Shown here: one piece after another, positions 24,842 through 36,054 of the stretch | How the letters are laid out: every line of letters begins with the position of its first letter | Numbering within the stretch: position 1 is the stretch's first letter | From: Roridomyces roridus | Lineage: Eukaryota; Basidiomycota; Agaricomycetes; Agaricales; Mycenaceae | Direction of reading: 5' to 3' | Length of the DNA stretch: 64,000 nucleotides | Assembly: GCA_029378245.1 (NCBI GenBank) | Contig: JARKIF010000003.1 | Location: 2,418,001 to 2,482,000 of the forward strand | Program-made: the position numbers and the translations under genes | Notes under the pieces: generated by a model | Seen by the model: the letters and a program-made list of their open reading frames with translations, nothing else | What the model was told of the DNA's origin: nothing | The model's database searches: none

Positions 24842-26660
24842 TCAGAACCCCACCGTACCATCCGTTCCAAAATAACGGCAATAGATTCGCCCGCCGCGTC
24901 CACCACAGCTGAAGCCCTCTTCTTTTTTGCCCAACTTGACGCAGATACTACAGCATCTTGGACCCCTCTTGCTCTTGGCGGAAATCGGAATGACACCGGT
25001 GCTGGAGCTGGGTCCCTTGGCAGCCTTGCGACTGCCAGCCACGCGACTCGCTGCTGCAGCGCCGACGGTCGTGGCTGGCCAGACAAAGAGAGGCACGCCG
25101 GGTGGGCCTTGGGGAGAGCTCCAGTTCGGTGGGGTCTGTCCGGTCGTGAACGGTGAAGGTAATGGCGCTAGCAGAGGTACTTGGACTGGATTTGTCGCTG
25201 GGACTCTGAACGCTTCAGATTCCATTTTACGGTGGCCTTGTCTCCTTGGTCGCGGGGCGGTGGACGATCCAAGAGTTTGGCCTCTATCTCCGCATTCCTC
25301 AGTACCGCTTCGCTATGGGCGACGTGGGCTGCGAGCAGGTCCTCTTGGAGCTTGGTGTGCGTCAGTGACTCGGATGTATGTGTGGGTAATTTTGCACATA
25401 CCCTCAACACCTCGGCCCGCAACACGTCATTTTGCTCTTCCTCGCGCTTCAAAGCCTCGACAGCCCTCCTCTGGTCGTCTCGTAGCCGCGTTGTCTCGTC
25501 TCCATACTTCTATTTTGCCTGGGTTAGTATGGCATTTGTGGCGAGTAGTACACACACACACCCGCTGAGCAATGGTCATGAGCTCAAGCTCCCTCTTCAA
25601 CTGGATTTCGTTCGCGTGTGATGCCGCTACCGCTATCCGCGCCTCCGCATCGTCCAATTTCTGTTGCAAGCATTCGAGATCAGAATCCAGGTCGAAGCGT
25701 TCGCACTCACCACACGTAAAGTCCGTATGGTCATATCCCCAGCTAAAACCACATTTGCCAGTCCTGCCGCCAAGGCCTGCCAGATGGGAAGTTGCATAAG
25801 TATCAACGACGATGATCTGAATGCAAGCCCGCGCACCTGCTCCAAGTCTCGATTAACGATGGCCAACTCCGACAAGGCCTTGTCTTTTGCGCATGTCTCG
25901 GACCGGCTGGAATCCAGGGCCTGGTAGCTCATTAGAATCGGAGGACTGGATAACGTACGCCTGAGGGTAGACGCACCGAGCGTAACGACTCCAATTCAAC
26001 ATCTTTCAACCCAATTTCCTGCGTCAAGCCGAGTGTCCGCGCCTCCGGCGCCTCCAGTGCCTGTGGGCGCAGTGAGCGCTCAAAGGCCGAATGCGAGAAA
26101 CAACGATCTCACCTGTATTACCCGCGCCATTTCTTCCGCTCGTACCCAGTTATTCTCTTGAGAGTTACGAAGGGCCTGGATGAGGTGTGTAAATCGAACA
26201 TGGACGCGCTCGAAGCGAAACGCACCTCTTCGAGATTCCGATTGGTGTCGAGGAGGGCGGAGAGGGCGTCTTCAGCGTCAAAATTACTCTGTATTACAAC
26301 GCTCCCGTTGGAATCATCTTCGAGCGCCTTAGGTACTTGTTCGTTAGCTACGGGTGTCTTTGAGAAAGAGACGACATACCGCGACGAGTAATACCTTACA
26401 GCGCTCGCGCTCCTGTTCATACAGCGCTCTGAAAGTCTCTGCACGCTTTTCTGCACTTTTTAACAGAGTCTGCGGGCATTGAAACAGGTTATAATTGGTA
26501 GGAGCCCATCGGATACCAATCGGATACGACGCACCGTGAGGTCCTGACTCCTACGTAGCTCCTCATTCTCCAGCTGCTCCTTGACACTTCGCAGTGCATA
26601 AGAGAAGATCTTGTTGCTGTCCACGGGCTGGATGCGACACTCGAGCATATCGACGTCCAT
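24842..26660 (-). CDS. Coiled-coil protein with C-terminal Cys motif
   Basis: Multi-exon gene from MDVDMLECRIQPVDSNKIF (ATG 26660) to a stop at 24842. A series of short coiled-coil exons is visible (SVKEQLENEELRRSQDL; SALLDTNRNLEEVR; ALSELAIVNRDLEQVRG; DDAEARIAVAASHANEIQLK; EDLLAAHVAHSEAVLRNAEI), then a Pro-rich stretch (TTGQTPPNWSSPQGPPGVP) and a basic Cys-rich end (CCSICVKLGKKEEG...CGG...IYC). Many exons start with Ala-Leu (ALEAPEA, ALDSSRS, ALAAGLA), as in the coiled-coil gene at 54162, suggesting internal exon duplication. Exon borders are approximate. Function unknown; it may be a distant relative of the LHNAA proteins because both pair a coiled coil with a Cys cluster. Confidence 0.6.
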
Positions 26661-27022
26661 TGTCGTTGTTGAGGACAAACAAGGCCACCGAATCGTGTGA
26701 TCTTGCCGCTTGCGTCCACTCAACTAAAAATACACCACTTATGGCTGCGTCTTGCTATTCGCACCGACGGAGAATCCATGACGGACTCGATGAAAGCAGG
26801 CGGGAAGCTCAGGCTGCTGGTCGGTCACAAAGTTCGATATGTACTACATATTACTACATTTGCAACGACTTGGAATACATAGTGGTGCGGATTTAGATCT
26901 AAATCGCACACCTCGGCACGTTAAATCTTCCAGAACTATGAGCTACATCGTCTGGTCTGGTCAAAGAAATATCAAGTTGCGCTTTGTTCGAAGACGCGAG
27001 CAAGAAAAGATGGAAACAATTA
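26661..27022. other. Intergenic, no gene seen
   Basis: Lies between the starts of the coiled-coil gene and the 3' end of F4. No coding or repeat signal was recognised. Confidence 0.4.
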
Positions 27023-28579
27023 CTAGGAATCACTTGGAGTTAGAAGCCCGTATATTTCCTCAACCTGTTGGAACTGTGAGTGGAGAAACGCCGACGGGAA
27101 CGAGGACATACCACGCTGACATCGAAATGTCTGCTATACCAGTCAGGTCCCTCCAAGTTAAACCCAAGTCCTTCGGACATCAAACTATGCAACTGCGTCA
27201 ACGCATCATTGACAATCGATGCTTGCGGAATGCGACGCGGATCTGCACCACTGGCAAACGGATCGCGAGCTTCTTCGCAAAAGGTCACTCCGAATGATTT
27301 GATTTTCTCTACTCCCTCTGGCATCTGCGCAGGCCTACGTGACGCAAGCATGTCAACAAGCAAAGGCACGTCGATTGCAAGACCGCATCCTTTGAGCACC
27401 AAATGTTTGAGGGATGGGAGAATCATTTTTTCATGCTTGGCCGACAGACGGGTGAACAGACTATCAAGACCATCCTCCACCATGGATGTTCCAGAAAGGG
27501 TCAATTTCTGGATCGACTGCAAAGGTGCCCTCTCCAGGAATTCGGTAATCATCGCCTCGTCTGCATGCATTACATCGACGGACAGGTGACGTGGAGAGCA
27601 TTTGGATCGCTTGAACAGGGATTTCAGGACATTTGCTTCGCCGTTTTCTCCGAGCGAAAAAGAGAGGTCCTTCAAATCGGGAATGACGAGGTGTCGGAGT
27701 ATCTCGAAGCTCCAAAATTCGTCCAAAATGAGCGTGCGCAGACGAGCAAGGCTGGCAGGGGTGGGTGGAAAGGTCTCGGGGCGAGAACCCGTGTGGTTAG
27801 AAGTGAGTTGTAGGTGCTCCAGGTTCGGAGTGCATACAACGACCTCGTGGCACATGAAAACAGTGGCGTAGATGACAAGTTTTGTCAGTTGCGCCCAAGG
27901 TAATGCGGTTCGCCAGTTTTCGAATGAAACACCACCAAGATGGACTTGTCGAAGGGATGGCGCATCATGCAGGACCGGTATAGGAGTCGTTGCATCACCA
28001 TAGACGTTGAATCGGAACGTTTCCAGGCGAGGAAATGGACCCGATAGTCCTAATGAGGGACGGGGCTCGTCTAATCTGAGATCGAGCTTCTCACACCGTG
28101 AGGAATATTTGGAAAACGTCTCGAGGAACTCTGCGTCGTGGCAAGGTCTGAGAAGAGAAATGATTTGTACAGTGACAGGGAGGTTGCCGGTACGTGAAAG
28201 CCACAACGGAAGGAATGGCACTGGGCGAAGTGAATCAGTCATCGCCTTGTGGAAAAGAGAACCAGGGACTACCGAAATGGCGCTGAAAGTTAATCCAGAG
28301 TCGTGGAGTAGAAACGGCTACGTCGCGCCAGGACCGACAGACCCAGGTGAGGTACATGGGACTCTGAATGGGATCGGCCCCGATCTCGACGTCGACGTAT
28401 TGAAAGAAAATTTCCGACGTGATTTCATTGGGGAGTGTGAGGATAGGATAAACGAGGCCTTCCAGGTCTGCCTCGACCGACTGCTGCTCGTCGCGAAGGA
28501 CGGCAATCTTAGCCTCGAGAACACCGATTTGACGGGCGATTTCAGCCAGACGAGCGCGTAGTCTCGGACCCTGAGACAT
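27023..28579 (-). CDS. F-box/LRR-like protein, intact (F4)
   Basis: Exons 28579-28273, 28220-27112 and 27073-27023 join in frame to 488 residues. Residues 1-45 are coiled coil (RLRARLAEIARQIGVLEAKI). The F-box-like block (LVYPILTLPNEITSEIFFQY) and the CRSWRDVAVSTPRLW helix follow, then degenerate LRRs. Likely an SCF-type substrate adaptor in cytosol or nucleus, by family analogy. Intron 1 (52 nt) falls at the same position and phase as in F5. The last intron (38 nt, very short) adds a 16-residue tail (VEEIYGLLTPSDS), and the small terminal exon is a family trait. Coding up to that intron is 1416 bases, the same as in F5. If the 38-nt intron is not used the protein ends at 27040. Confidence 0.87.
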
Positions 28580-29149
28580 GGTGGTGATGATTGGTCGGCT
28601 TCCTGTCCGACGGAGTGGATGAAGAGAGCCAAGCGCGCGTCGTGGTGGTGCGGTACAAGCGAAGCGCGAAGAAACTTGATCCGATCACGGCGGATTTCTA
28701 CTTTTTCTTCCGTCCTCGAATCGGCCTCTTGACATTCCATTTGTCTTCTACCACTGGTAGATTTCTGTTTCGCACCTCTGAGATGTTTCTAACGCCATCG
28801 TTCACCACTCCGGGGCGCTGAAGCCCCAAGACAATATTAATGGAGAAACTGGAAACCGCTCGGCGCTCGCCGGAGTCTGACTGCTGCTAGAGTCCACCTA
28901 GCCAGCCTCTAACCTTGGAGTCACTGTCTGGGGGAAAAACATACGACAAGCGACCACGCGCGGATGGCTGGCGCAACGGCTAATATCCCTCCCTTCGGCA
29001 CTGTACTTGGCTAGAACGCCTGCATCAGAACTCATGCATAAGTATATCGGAGAAGACGGGTACGTCGGTCTAGATCATGTGTGGATATTGGAAGGCCGGC
29101 CGCTTCACGTACATCCACCGCCTTCCTTTTCCTCGGAAGCCCGTGCAGC

Positions 29150-29160
29150 TATATATAAGG
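29150..29160 (+). promoter_or_regulatory. TATA box of SDR S2
   Basis: TATATATAAGG lies 26 bases before the S2 start codon. The rest of 28580-29185 holds no gene. Confidence 0.55.
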
Positions 29161-29697
29161 GTTGCCGGTGCGCGCGACTCTCAGCATGTCCAGCAAGATC
29201 GTCTACCTTGGTTTGATCTCACATCTGCTCCCCAACCGTACTAACCTAGATACAGTCACCGGATCCAACCGTGGAATTGGCCACGGCCTCGTCAGCGTAC
29301 TGGCCACACGTCCCAACGCTATCGTGTTCGCCGGCGCACGCGATCCCACGGCCGACACCTTGAAAGAGCTTACTGCCAAGTATCCCAACCTTCACCCAAT
29401 TCATTTCGTCGCCAACGACGCAGTGAATAACGAGGCCGCTGTCGCTGAGATCAAGAAGAAGGCGGGACAACTGGACGTCGTCATTGCCAACGCTGGTACT
29501 CCTCATCATCCAAGTATCTCGCTTTACCTGACATCCGTACTCAGGCATCGGGAACCACACTGGTCCGCTGAGCACAACACCGCTCTCTGTATTCACAGAA
29601 CACTGGCAGGTGAACACACTCGGTACAGTTGTCCTGTTTCAAGCCGTACAAGACCTCCTGCTTGCATCTCCCACCGGAGAGCCCATATTCGCATACA

Positions 29698-29802
29698 GCT
29701 AGCCAAGTTTGTTCGAAAGACATAGGTTTGGGTGAGAGCGGTCTGAGGATCACATTCCGTGAGACTCAGCGCTCGGCGAGTGGAGCTTCTCGGATGGCGG
29801 CC
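29698..29802 (-). repeat. Split repeat B2 (105 bp)
   Basis: Same as 29983-30087; no mismatch seen by eye. Confidence 0.9.
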
Positions 29803-29857
29803 GGGCGGGTGGGCCAAACGAGAGGCTCGACTCAGAAGCGAAGGTGTGGGTGGGTGG

Positions 29858-29979
29858 GAGAGCGAATGAGAGCGGAAGGCAAGATTGACGACGGATCATT
29901 GATCGGAGACAAACATGACCTCACTCGTTGGCTAGCCGGCTTTGCCCACTGACTCGCAGGCTCGTCATTGATCAAGCTC
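29858..29979 (-). repeat. Split repeat A2 (122 bp)
   Basis: Same as 32137-32258; no mismatch seen by eye. Confidence 0.9.
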
Positions 29980-29982
29980 ACA

Positions 29983-30087
29983 GCTAGCCAAGTTTGTTCG
30001 AAAGACATAGGTTTGGGTGAGAGCGGTCTGAGGATCACATTCCGTGAGACTCAGCGCTCGGCGAGTGGAGCTTCTCGGATGGCGGCC
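29983..30087 (-). repeat. Split repeat B1 (105 bp)
   Basis: Second copy of the B repeat, next to A2 across an ACA triplet. Confidence 0.9.
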
Positions 30088-30487
30088 TCCCCAAACTCGA
30101 ACAGCGCTGAAAGCGCGAGCAGGCGTCATCCGAGACGACTCCCCCAAACCTCTGCATGACATATTACTTAGATTATAGAGAAGCCGCTAGGGCAATACAT
30201 AACAAAATAGCGAGGAAACAACAGTGACATTGGCGGCACTGACAGCAAACGACTGACATGCCGGGAGCCTGAAATTGAGGGTTAGCATGCATACCATCTG
30301 AGGCGGGCTTTATGAAACAAGAAAACAAGAACATGACATGAAAACCACAGGACATGAAACCAAGGAAGAAAACATTCTCCACGACAGAAAACATCCTCAG
30401 CGCCATCAAAAGCCAGAACGAATCCATCCGAACGCCGTCAGACCCACAGGTCAAATACAGCACAAGGTCAGCGACCAGGCCTCGAGA

Positions 30488-30755
30488 ATACACGTCGGCG
30501 ACGCGAGGACTCATCGTCCCGAAACACAACGTACAAAGCCAAAGCCTGTGACCAAGACTCGAAAGTCCAAATCATACGCGTCATCGACGCGGGGACACAT
30601 CGTCCCAAGACATAGAGCACAAGGCCGGCGACCAAGACTCGAAAACATACGCGTCATCGACGCGGGGACACATCGTCCCAATACATAGAGCACAAGGCCG
30701 GCGACCAAGACTCGAAACATACGCGTCATCGACGCGAGGACACATCGTCCCATGC
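30488..30755. repeat. Minisatellite, about 73-bp unit
   Basis: Units start at about 30573, 30646 and 30718 (CATACGCGTCATCGACGCG), with a diverged partial unit from about 30488. It lies between the gag-like gene and repeat B1 of the retroelement. There are no unique spacers, so it is not a CRISPR array. Confidence 0.85.
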
Positions 30756-30870
30756 AAGAAGAGCGCTCCTCGTACCACGTCTCCAGACCGCGATTGAACA
30801 GAATAATCAGAGAAAAAAAAATTGAACTATTGTCACGCACCATAGGAAAGGTAGCCTCGGCTTCCTGGGA

Positions 30871-32046
30871 TCAATTACGAGTGCACTTCACCGCCCCATG
30901 GCCCGCGTCGGCGCACAGAGAGCACATATGGAGTCCATGGTTGGATCCGGTATTCTTGCACTGATGACCGAGATTGTGGGTGACACAAACAGGCTGGCCG
31001 TCTGAAAGTCGAACGAGGCCCCTTGAGTCAATCCGTACAACAAACTGGCGCCCATGTTTGCTCGGAGTCTTCTCGTCGCAACCAACAGCACCGTGCCCGA
31101 GCCTTCCACAGCGGAAGCATAATTTCTCCTTCCGTTCGTAAGGGTGGTGGTCGGCAAAGCGTCCATGCTTCGGCTCCGAGTCGTAGCGCCCACCGTGCCC
31201 GGGTTCTTCGTCGGCATACGCAGTCGGAACTGGGGCCATTGTGTACGACGACGACGCAATACTGATAAGTTCAGACTCCCTCTTGAGTTGGTTTTGACGA
31301 GCCTTGTTGAGCGCCGCCTGGTATTCAATGCCCGAGGTGTCAATGACGAAGGGCTTGGTGAAGAATTGTGCACGGAGCTGCTGGTCCAATGCGAGGTAGG
31401 CAGGGAACCAGGCCTCGAGCTCCGGCTCGGACAAAATGAGGTTGTAATGCTGCGCGAAACCCGTTGCAGTACGAGGGCCGCACTTGGTCGTGATGAAGCC
31501 GAGGAAGGTGTTGTACACGGCCATGAAGTCGGCACGGGAAAGCGTAGTCTCGCTCGGGAAAGCAGAGACGTCGACGACTCGGAAATCGCCAAAGGGCCCA
31601 GAGTGCTTGATTGTCTTCACGGTATCTGAACGCAGCCGAGACAAGCTGCCAGGCAGAAACAAAGTGAGCGGCGGGGAAAGTCCAGCTTCGGCAAGGGTGC
31701 CAATAGAGACAGGGATGGACTCATCGTTGGCCTTGAACTGGCTCCGAGATGCTGCCTCATCAGAGAAGCGAGATTCCGGTCTCGTTCCCTTCTCTACCGC
31801 TTGTGCAGAGTCTGGGGCCGTGACCAGAATGAAACCCGTCAGCTCATCCTCCTCGTCATCCGAAACATCCTTCTCCCCTTTCTTCCTCCGTGCCTCTCGC
31901 TTCTTGTTGCGAACCTCCATACCCGCAACCATCTTCCGCAGGATCTGCTGCGCTGCCGGGTCCACGACAACACTCCCATTCTTTGGCCGCCCGCTGGTGT
32001 CGATATAGGGGCTGGTGAAACCGCCGACTCCGGATTCCTTCGCCAT
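30871..32046 (-). CDS. Gag-like protein with CCHC zinc knuckle
   Basis: A single 391-residue open frame begins 91 bases inside repeat A1. The N-terminal half is Lys/Glu-rich (VRNKKREARRKKGEKDVSDD). A globular middle includes PFGDFRVVDVSAFPSE and TKCGPRTATGFAQHYN. The C-terminus has CFRCGRLGHGAVGC (C-x2-C-x4-H-x4-C, a zinc knuckle) and further Cys/His clusters (CVTHNLGHQC; MCSLCADAGHGAVKC). That layout fits the nucleic-acid-binding coat protein of DIRS/Ngaro-type retroelements, which package element RNA. It is the only protein the element encodes, with no lesion, so it may still be made. Confidence 0.75.
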   Translation of the reverse strand: MAKESGVGGFTSPYIDTSGRPKNGSVVVDPAAQQILRKMVAGMEVRNKKREARRKKGEKDVSDDEEDELTGFILVTAPDSAQAVEKGTRPESRFSDEAASRSQFKANDESIPVSIGTLAEAGLSPPLTLFLPGSLSRLRSDTVKTIKHSGPFGDFRVVDVSAFPSETTLSRADFMAVYNTFLGFITTKCGPRTATGFAQHYNLILSEPELEAWFPAYLALDQQLRAQFFTKPFVIDTSGIEYQAALNKARQNQLKRESELISIASSSYTMAPVPTAYADEEPGHGGRYDSEPKHGRFADHHPYERKEKLCFRCGRLGHGAVGCDEKTPSKHGRQFVVRIDSRGLVRLSDGQPVCVTHNLGHQCKNTGSNHGLHMCSLCADAGHGAVKCTRN

Positions 32047-32136
32047 GTGGAGGTGGATTGTGAGATAGATGAGGTCTCGGTTAGAGACGGAGCCTGGTCG
32101 GAGAAAAACAACTCGAGCAATAGGGAGAGTTCACTC

Positions 32137-32258
32137 GAGAGCGAATGAGAGCGGAAGGCAAGATTGACGACGGATCATTGATCGGAGACAAACATGACCT
32201 CACTCGTTGGCTAGCCGGCTTTGCCCACTGACTCGCAGGCTCGTCATTGATCAAGCTC
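32137..32258 (-). repeat. Split repeat A1 (122 bp)
   Basis: 5' terminal repeat of the retroelement in gag orientation; same as 29858-29979. Confidence 0.9.
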
Positions 32259-32679
32259 ACATCTCCAGTGCCGTCGGCTCCATCAGCGCGTTCATGAACT
32301 TTTCCGGCTCGGCATACGGTGCTTCTAAAGCCGCGTCCAACTACCTCATCAAGGCTCTCGACGCGGAGCACCCCGCGTTGATCACGATGGCGATTTCGCC
32401 GGGGTGGGTGGCGACGGATATGGGGAACACGGGGGCGGTTGAACGTGGGTTGGAGCGGGCTCCGGTGACGGTGGAAGATTCCGTGGAGGGAATTTTGCAG
32501 AGAGTTGATGGTGCGACGAAGGAGAAGAGTAGTGGGAGGTTTTGGAACTTCAAGGGAGATGAAAGGCAGTGGTAGAATGTATGTATGTACAGATTCATTT
32601 TACCAGCGGTCGTAAGAATAAACACAGCTAGACTGCAGCGTTTTCACGTAAGCATATACTAAGAATCGGGAGTGAAAGC

Positions 32680-34214
32680 TTAGATTTTCTGAATCTGCCG
32701 ATGAGGTGAGGAGAATATAAACCGAAATCATGCAAATCGACACACCATGTGTGAATCAATATGTTTCGTGAACCAGGATATGTCAGACCGAACGTCGACT
32801 TTGAGTCCTGCGAAGCGTCGGCGCAGACCCTCAAGGCGAGAAATTGCGTCGTCAATGTCGTCTGGATTAGGTATTTCTGACTCTGCGTTCCCTGCTCCCC
32901 ACTCGCTGAATGAGAGCTTGAACGACTTGAGTTGTGTTTCTCCCTCCCCGCAGTCCACCCGAGCATCGAGGAAATCGACAAGCGAGGAAAGCTCGGTATA
33001 CGCCGAGCATTCCTCGATGCAGAAGTGTTCGAGAGCCGGTAAGACGCTGTGATCGCTCAGTAGATTGAAGAGGCTGTCCAGAGCGCCGTTGGAACCGTCC
33101 GGACGACACAGGGTGAAGTTCTGGACCGACTCCAAAGGCGTCTCTTCGAAGACACTATTCAACACATCGGCGTCTGTTTTATACAGCGTGAGTTCGAGTT
33201 TGCGGAGATTGCATCGGGATCGGCACAAAAGCTCCGTGAAGGCATCCACCAACAAGTACCCAGCAGGCCAGAATGTAAGATCGTCCAATGCAGGGAGAGT
33301 GAGAGATGGCAGGATGTCGGAAGTGACTCCCCTGTCCATCGGGTCCAAGCAAACTGTATGGAGACGAGGAAGCGTAAGGGATGACGACGAAGGAATCGCC
33401 TCGGAACCCCGCTTTTCAGCGTACATGGTGAGAACTTCCAAGTTGGAAGTACACAATAGGATCTCCCAGCAGCTGTAGAGGTCGGATTCGAGAGAGAGAG
33501 TCGTCAACTGCGCCCATGGCAGTGCGGCTTTCCAGGGTTCGAGGGAATGGCAATCCAGAGCAGCCTCCAGGAGGTTCGGTGCATAAAGTGGGAGGATAGG
33601 TGGTAAATCGCGGTGGGTTGACCGAATTCGCATATCGAGTTTCTCCAGACGGGGGAAAGAACCCACTAAATGGATCTGGGAGGGCTTTGGACCCCACGCC
33701 GAGAGGTGGAGTTCTCGGAATCGACATGAATATTGGGACAAAAGGCGACAAAAAGCATCCGCGCTATCCCACGGCGCTGGAGGCAAGGAAGCACCCAAAT
33801 CAAATGGGAGGCTCCCGGATTGGGCCAGCCAAAGTGTAAGCGCATCCACTGTGCGATACATCAGTCGCATGGTCATGAATTTCCAGAAAGAGGGTACATA
33901 CCCAAGTGCTGATTTGACTTGCTATTGAATCGCCACAAACGAGTCCAGAGGCGACACGTGGATAACGCCACCTCACGCCAGGACCGACAAACCCAGAGAA
34001 GGCACAGCGGGGAGCCCTTGGGGAGTCCGTTGACGTATTGGATGAAGACTTCAGAGACTACATCGTTCGGGAGCGTTAGGACAGGGTATACGATGGCTGC
34101 GAGCGCTCGTTCCACCGTCTCTTCCTCGGAACGTAGCGACGCCATCTGCGCCTCGAGCGACGAGATCTGCTGTTGAATCTGCGCGAGACGCCCACGGAGA
34201 TTGGCGCCCGACAT
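32680..34214 (-). CDS. F-box/LRR-like protein, intact (F5)
   Basis: Exons 34214-33902, 33848-32746 and 32694-32680 join in frame to 476 residues. A coiled coil (residues 5-40, RGRLAQIQQQISSLEAQMA) precedes the F-box-like block (IVYPVLTLPNDVVSEVFIQY) and the WVCRSWREVALSTCRLW helix; about ten degenerate LRRs follow. By analogy it recruits substrates to an SCF ubiquitin ligase. The last exon is only 15 nt (IQKI, stop). It converges on S2, 106 bases apart, and is the partner of F6 in the inverted duplication. Exon 1 is nearly identical to that at 49594. Confidence 0.9.
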
Positions 34215-34249
34215 TTTTTTTTCCCGCCCGCGTCCGAACACGGGAGAAT

Positions 34250-34290
34250 GTAAAAGATGATGGTGGTAGGAGACAAGAACCGGAGATATC
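34250..34290 (-). promoter_or_regulatory. Conserved F-box promoter block (F5)
   Basis: GATATCTCCGG (34280-34290, 66 bases before the ATG) followed by CACCATCATC is also found before F6 and F10. Confidence 0.6.
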
Positions 34291-34361
34291 AAATTTTGAT
34301 CGTCGAACCATTGATTCGAACGTATCGCATCACAAATTTTCTACATCTGGCCCTTCCACTT

Positions 34362-35843
34362 TCATGATTCTACGACCCTCTTTTCCACCAATCTCCCGCT
34401 CAGAAGGTGCCAAAACATCGTCGTCATCATCCCAAGGTCGCTTCTAATACTCATCTGCTCCTCGATAAAGGGAACGAAACCATCAAATTTCCTTCTCCCG
34501 CGCGCCCCCTCCGACTCGAGCGAATGCAGGTACCAATGTACGTCTTGGAGTTGCGAGCGGAGCCCTAGACCTTCCTCTGCCTCCACCTCGGGAATCTGGG
34601 GAATGGTGCGAGGAACCCAAACGACCTCGGTTTCCAACGCCAACAAATCCACGCGAAAGATAGCGCGCTCGAGCACTGGGGTCTTGCCGGGGAGCTCCGA
34701 CATGAGGGACGCAAATCTGCTGTCGATCGATGCTCGGGCGGTGGTCAGCTGGGACTGGCCGCATTCGCTTTCCTCTAGATCGGCGGTGGTGCGTAGTTCG
34801 AGGACGCGGAGTGCGTGCCTATGTGGGAGGGAGAAGAACGTGGAGAGGTGGTCTCGATTTGCTGCGCATCATGTCACTGCAGCGAATAAAATAAAATAAA
34901 GTGGGAATACCCACCTATTGCTGTGAGGCATGTGAGGTCGCAGTGGAAGTGTGTCAACGTCCATGTATGCGCTTGAAGGAGCTTGCAAATGTCCGTCCAG
35001 CTCTCTCGTTGGCGGATGCAGAGCTCCCGGACATGTGGGAGCGCACCGCAGGCGCTCAGCGCTATCATGGACGACGAGAGTCCGAAGGGGCTCAAAATGT
35101 GGGGTCCTGGGCCTGGAGTGTGCGCTCGAGCTGAATCGCCCAGCTCGACGGCTGTGGTGGATGCAAGCGAGAGCTCTCGGACGGAGGCTGATTTCACGGT
35201 TATGAGGGAGGCGGGTATTGTTAGACCGAAGACGCGGAGGTGACTCATTGTAGGGAGGGCCAGCACTGCGTATACGGCCGATGTGAAGGGTTCGGGCAGG
35301 CTAGTCCATGCACAATCGTGGGGTCCCGAGAGGGTGAGCTGTTTTACTCGAGTGAAAGCAGGGAGAACGGTTTGGAATGCGATGTATAGATCTTCTTTGG
35401 GCTGCAAATGGACTTGATCAGAGTGACAATGTATTAACTTAAATGCGTACCTCGTGCTCGGAGAATCGCCCAATGGAAAGGCCACGGAACCTATTCTGGA
35501 TTCTACGCGAGGGAATGGAAATGGCCAACTTCCGGACGTAGGATGCCAGGTGAGGAGAGGACGCAAAGAAATCCCGCGCCCGGTCGGGGGATATCACGTT
35601 TCCGTCGCATGCGAGCTTGGGCATGGCCTCGGTGTCACGCAGGTGCAAGTAATGGAAGAGACGTCGCTGACTGGGACCCACAAACGCCGTCGATATGAGA
35701 GAGCAGGCCTTGACTGTGTCTTCCTCTAAGTCGCCGATTTGATCCACGATTACTTCGATGAGCTCGGGGAGGATGCGAGGCGTGGACATGGCATTGATTT
35801 GTTGCTCGATCTCTGCGAGACGAGAACGAAGTCTCTTCGACAT
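34362..35843 (-). CDS. F-box-like protein, different subfamily (F7)
   Basis: Exons 35843-35451, 35401-34915 and 34861-34362 join in frame to 459 residues. It shares only the N-terminal coil start (KRLRSRLAEIEQQINAM) with its neighbours and then has another F-box type, LPELIEVIVDQIGDLEED...CSLISTAFVGPSQRRLF, common in agaric proteins with an F-box followed by LRR-like sequence. The C-terminus (YLHSLESEGARGRRKF) is charged. No lesion is seen. It sits in the centre of the inverted duplication. Likely an SCF adaptor by family analogy; the target is unknown. Confidence 0.85.
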
Positions 35844-35983
35844 TTCTGATGGCGGGACAGCGGAGTGGCGAAGAACAAAAAGGAAGCAGCAAAATTCCAG
35901 TCAAAGCAAAGTCAAAGAAACAAAGACTCATTCGCAGATGAAAGAGAGAAGCAAGTCCGCTTTGATCCGGATCCGCTAGAGTT

Positions 35984-36016
35984 GATATCTCCGGCCCTTG
36001 CTCTGTCACCATCATC
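35984..36016 (+). promoter_or_regulatory. Conserved F-box promoter block (F6)
   Basis: GATATCTCCGG at 35984-35994 lies 60 bases before the F6 ATG, followed by CACCATCATC; same arrangement as before F5 and F10. Confidence 0.6.
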
Positions 36017-36054
36017 ACCTCCCGTGCTGCCAGGCTGGGGACGCGTACGCGAAA

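Larger units (their letters stand above)
29698..32261 (-). mobile_element. DIRS/Ngaro-like tyrosine-recombinase retroelement derivative, split direct repeats
   Basis: Read on the minus strand the order is A1 (122 bp) - gag-like gene - spacer with minisatellite - B1 (105 bp) - A2 (122 bp) - 55 bp - B2 (105 bp). The A pair and the B pair appear identical base for base. ACA occurs at the left edge (29695-29697), at the B1/A2 junction (29980-29982) and at the right edge (32259-32261), while an uninterrupted site would carry ACA once. An A1-body-B1A2B2 arrangement with a shared three-base junction is known for PAT/Ngaro-type DIRS elements, which integrate circular DNA with a tyrosine recombinase. 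Reverse transcriptase, RNase H and recombinase are absent, so this copy is non-autonomous. Confidence 0.8.
29186..32574 (+). pseudogene. SDR reductase split by a retroelement (S2)
   Basis: Exon 1 29186-29210 (MSSKIVYL), exon 2 29256-29495 (VTGSNRGIGHGLV to IANAG) and exon 3 from 29545 are intact up to PIFAY at 29697. A 2.56 kb element then interrupts the codon run. Coding resumes at 32262 with SSAVGSISAFMNFSGS, the catalytic YGASK, SPGWVATDMGN and stop after FKGDERQW. Apart from the insertion no frameshift was seen, so the gene was whole until the element arrived. Closest relative in the window is S5 at 38813-39659. It converges on F5. Confidence 0.9.

Noticed and set aside
29698..29982. Solo LTR reading of the 282-bp left unit
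   Set aside because: Lacks TG...CA ends. The two repeat types in split order fit a DIRS/Ngaro-type element better.
30488..30755. Possible CRISPR-like array
   Set aside because: Units are tandem without unique spacers and the host is a eukaryote.
30338..30843. Open frames on both strands over the repeats
   Set aside because: They are translations of the 73-bp minisatellite; phase and strand carry no protein signal.
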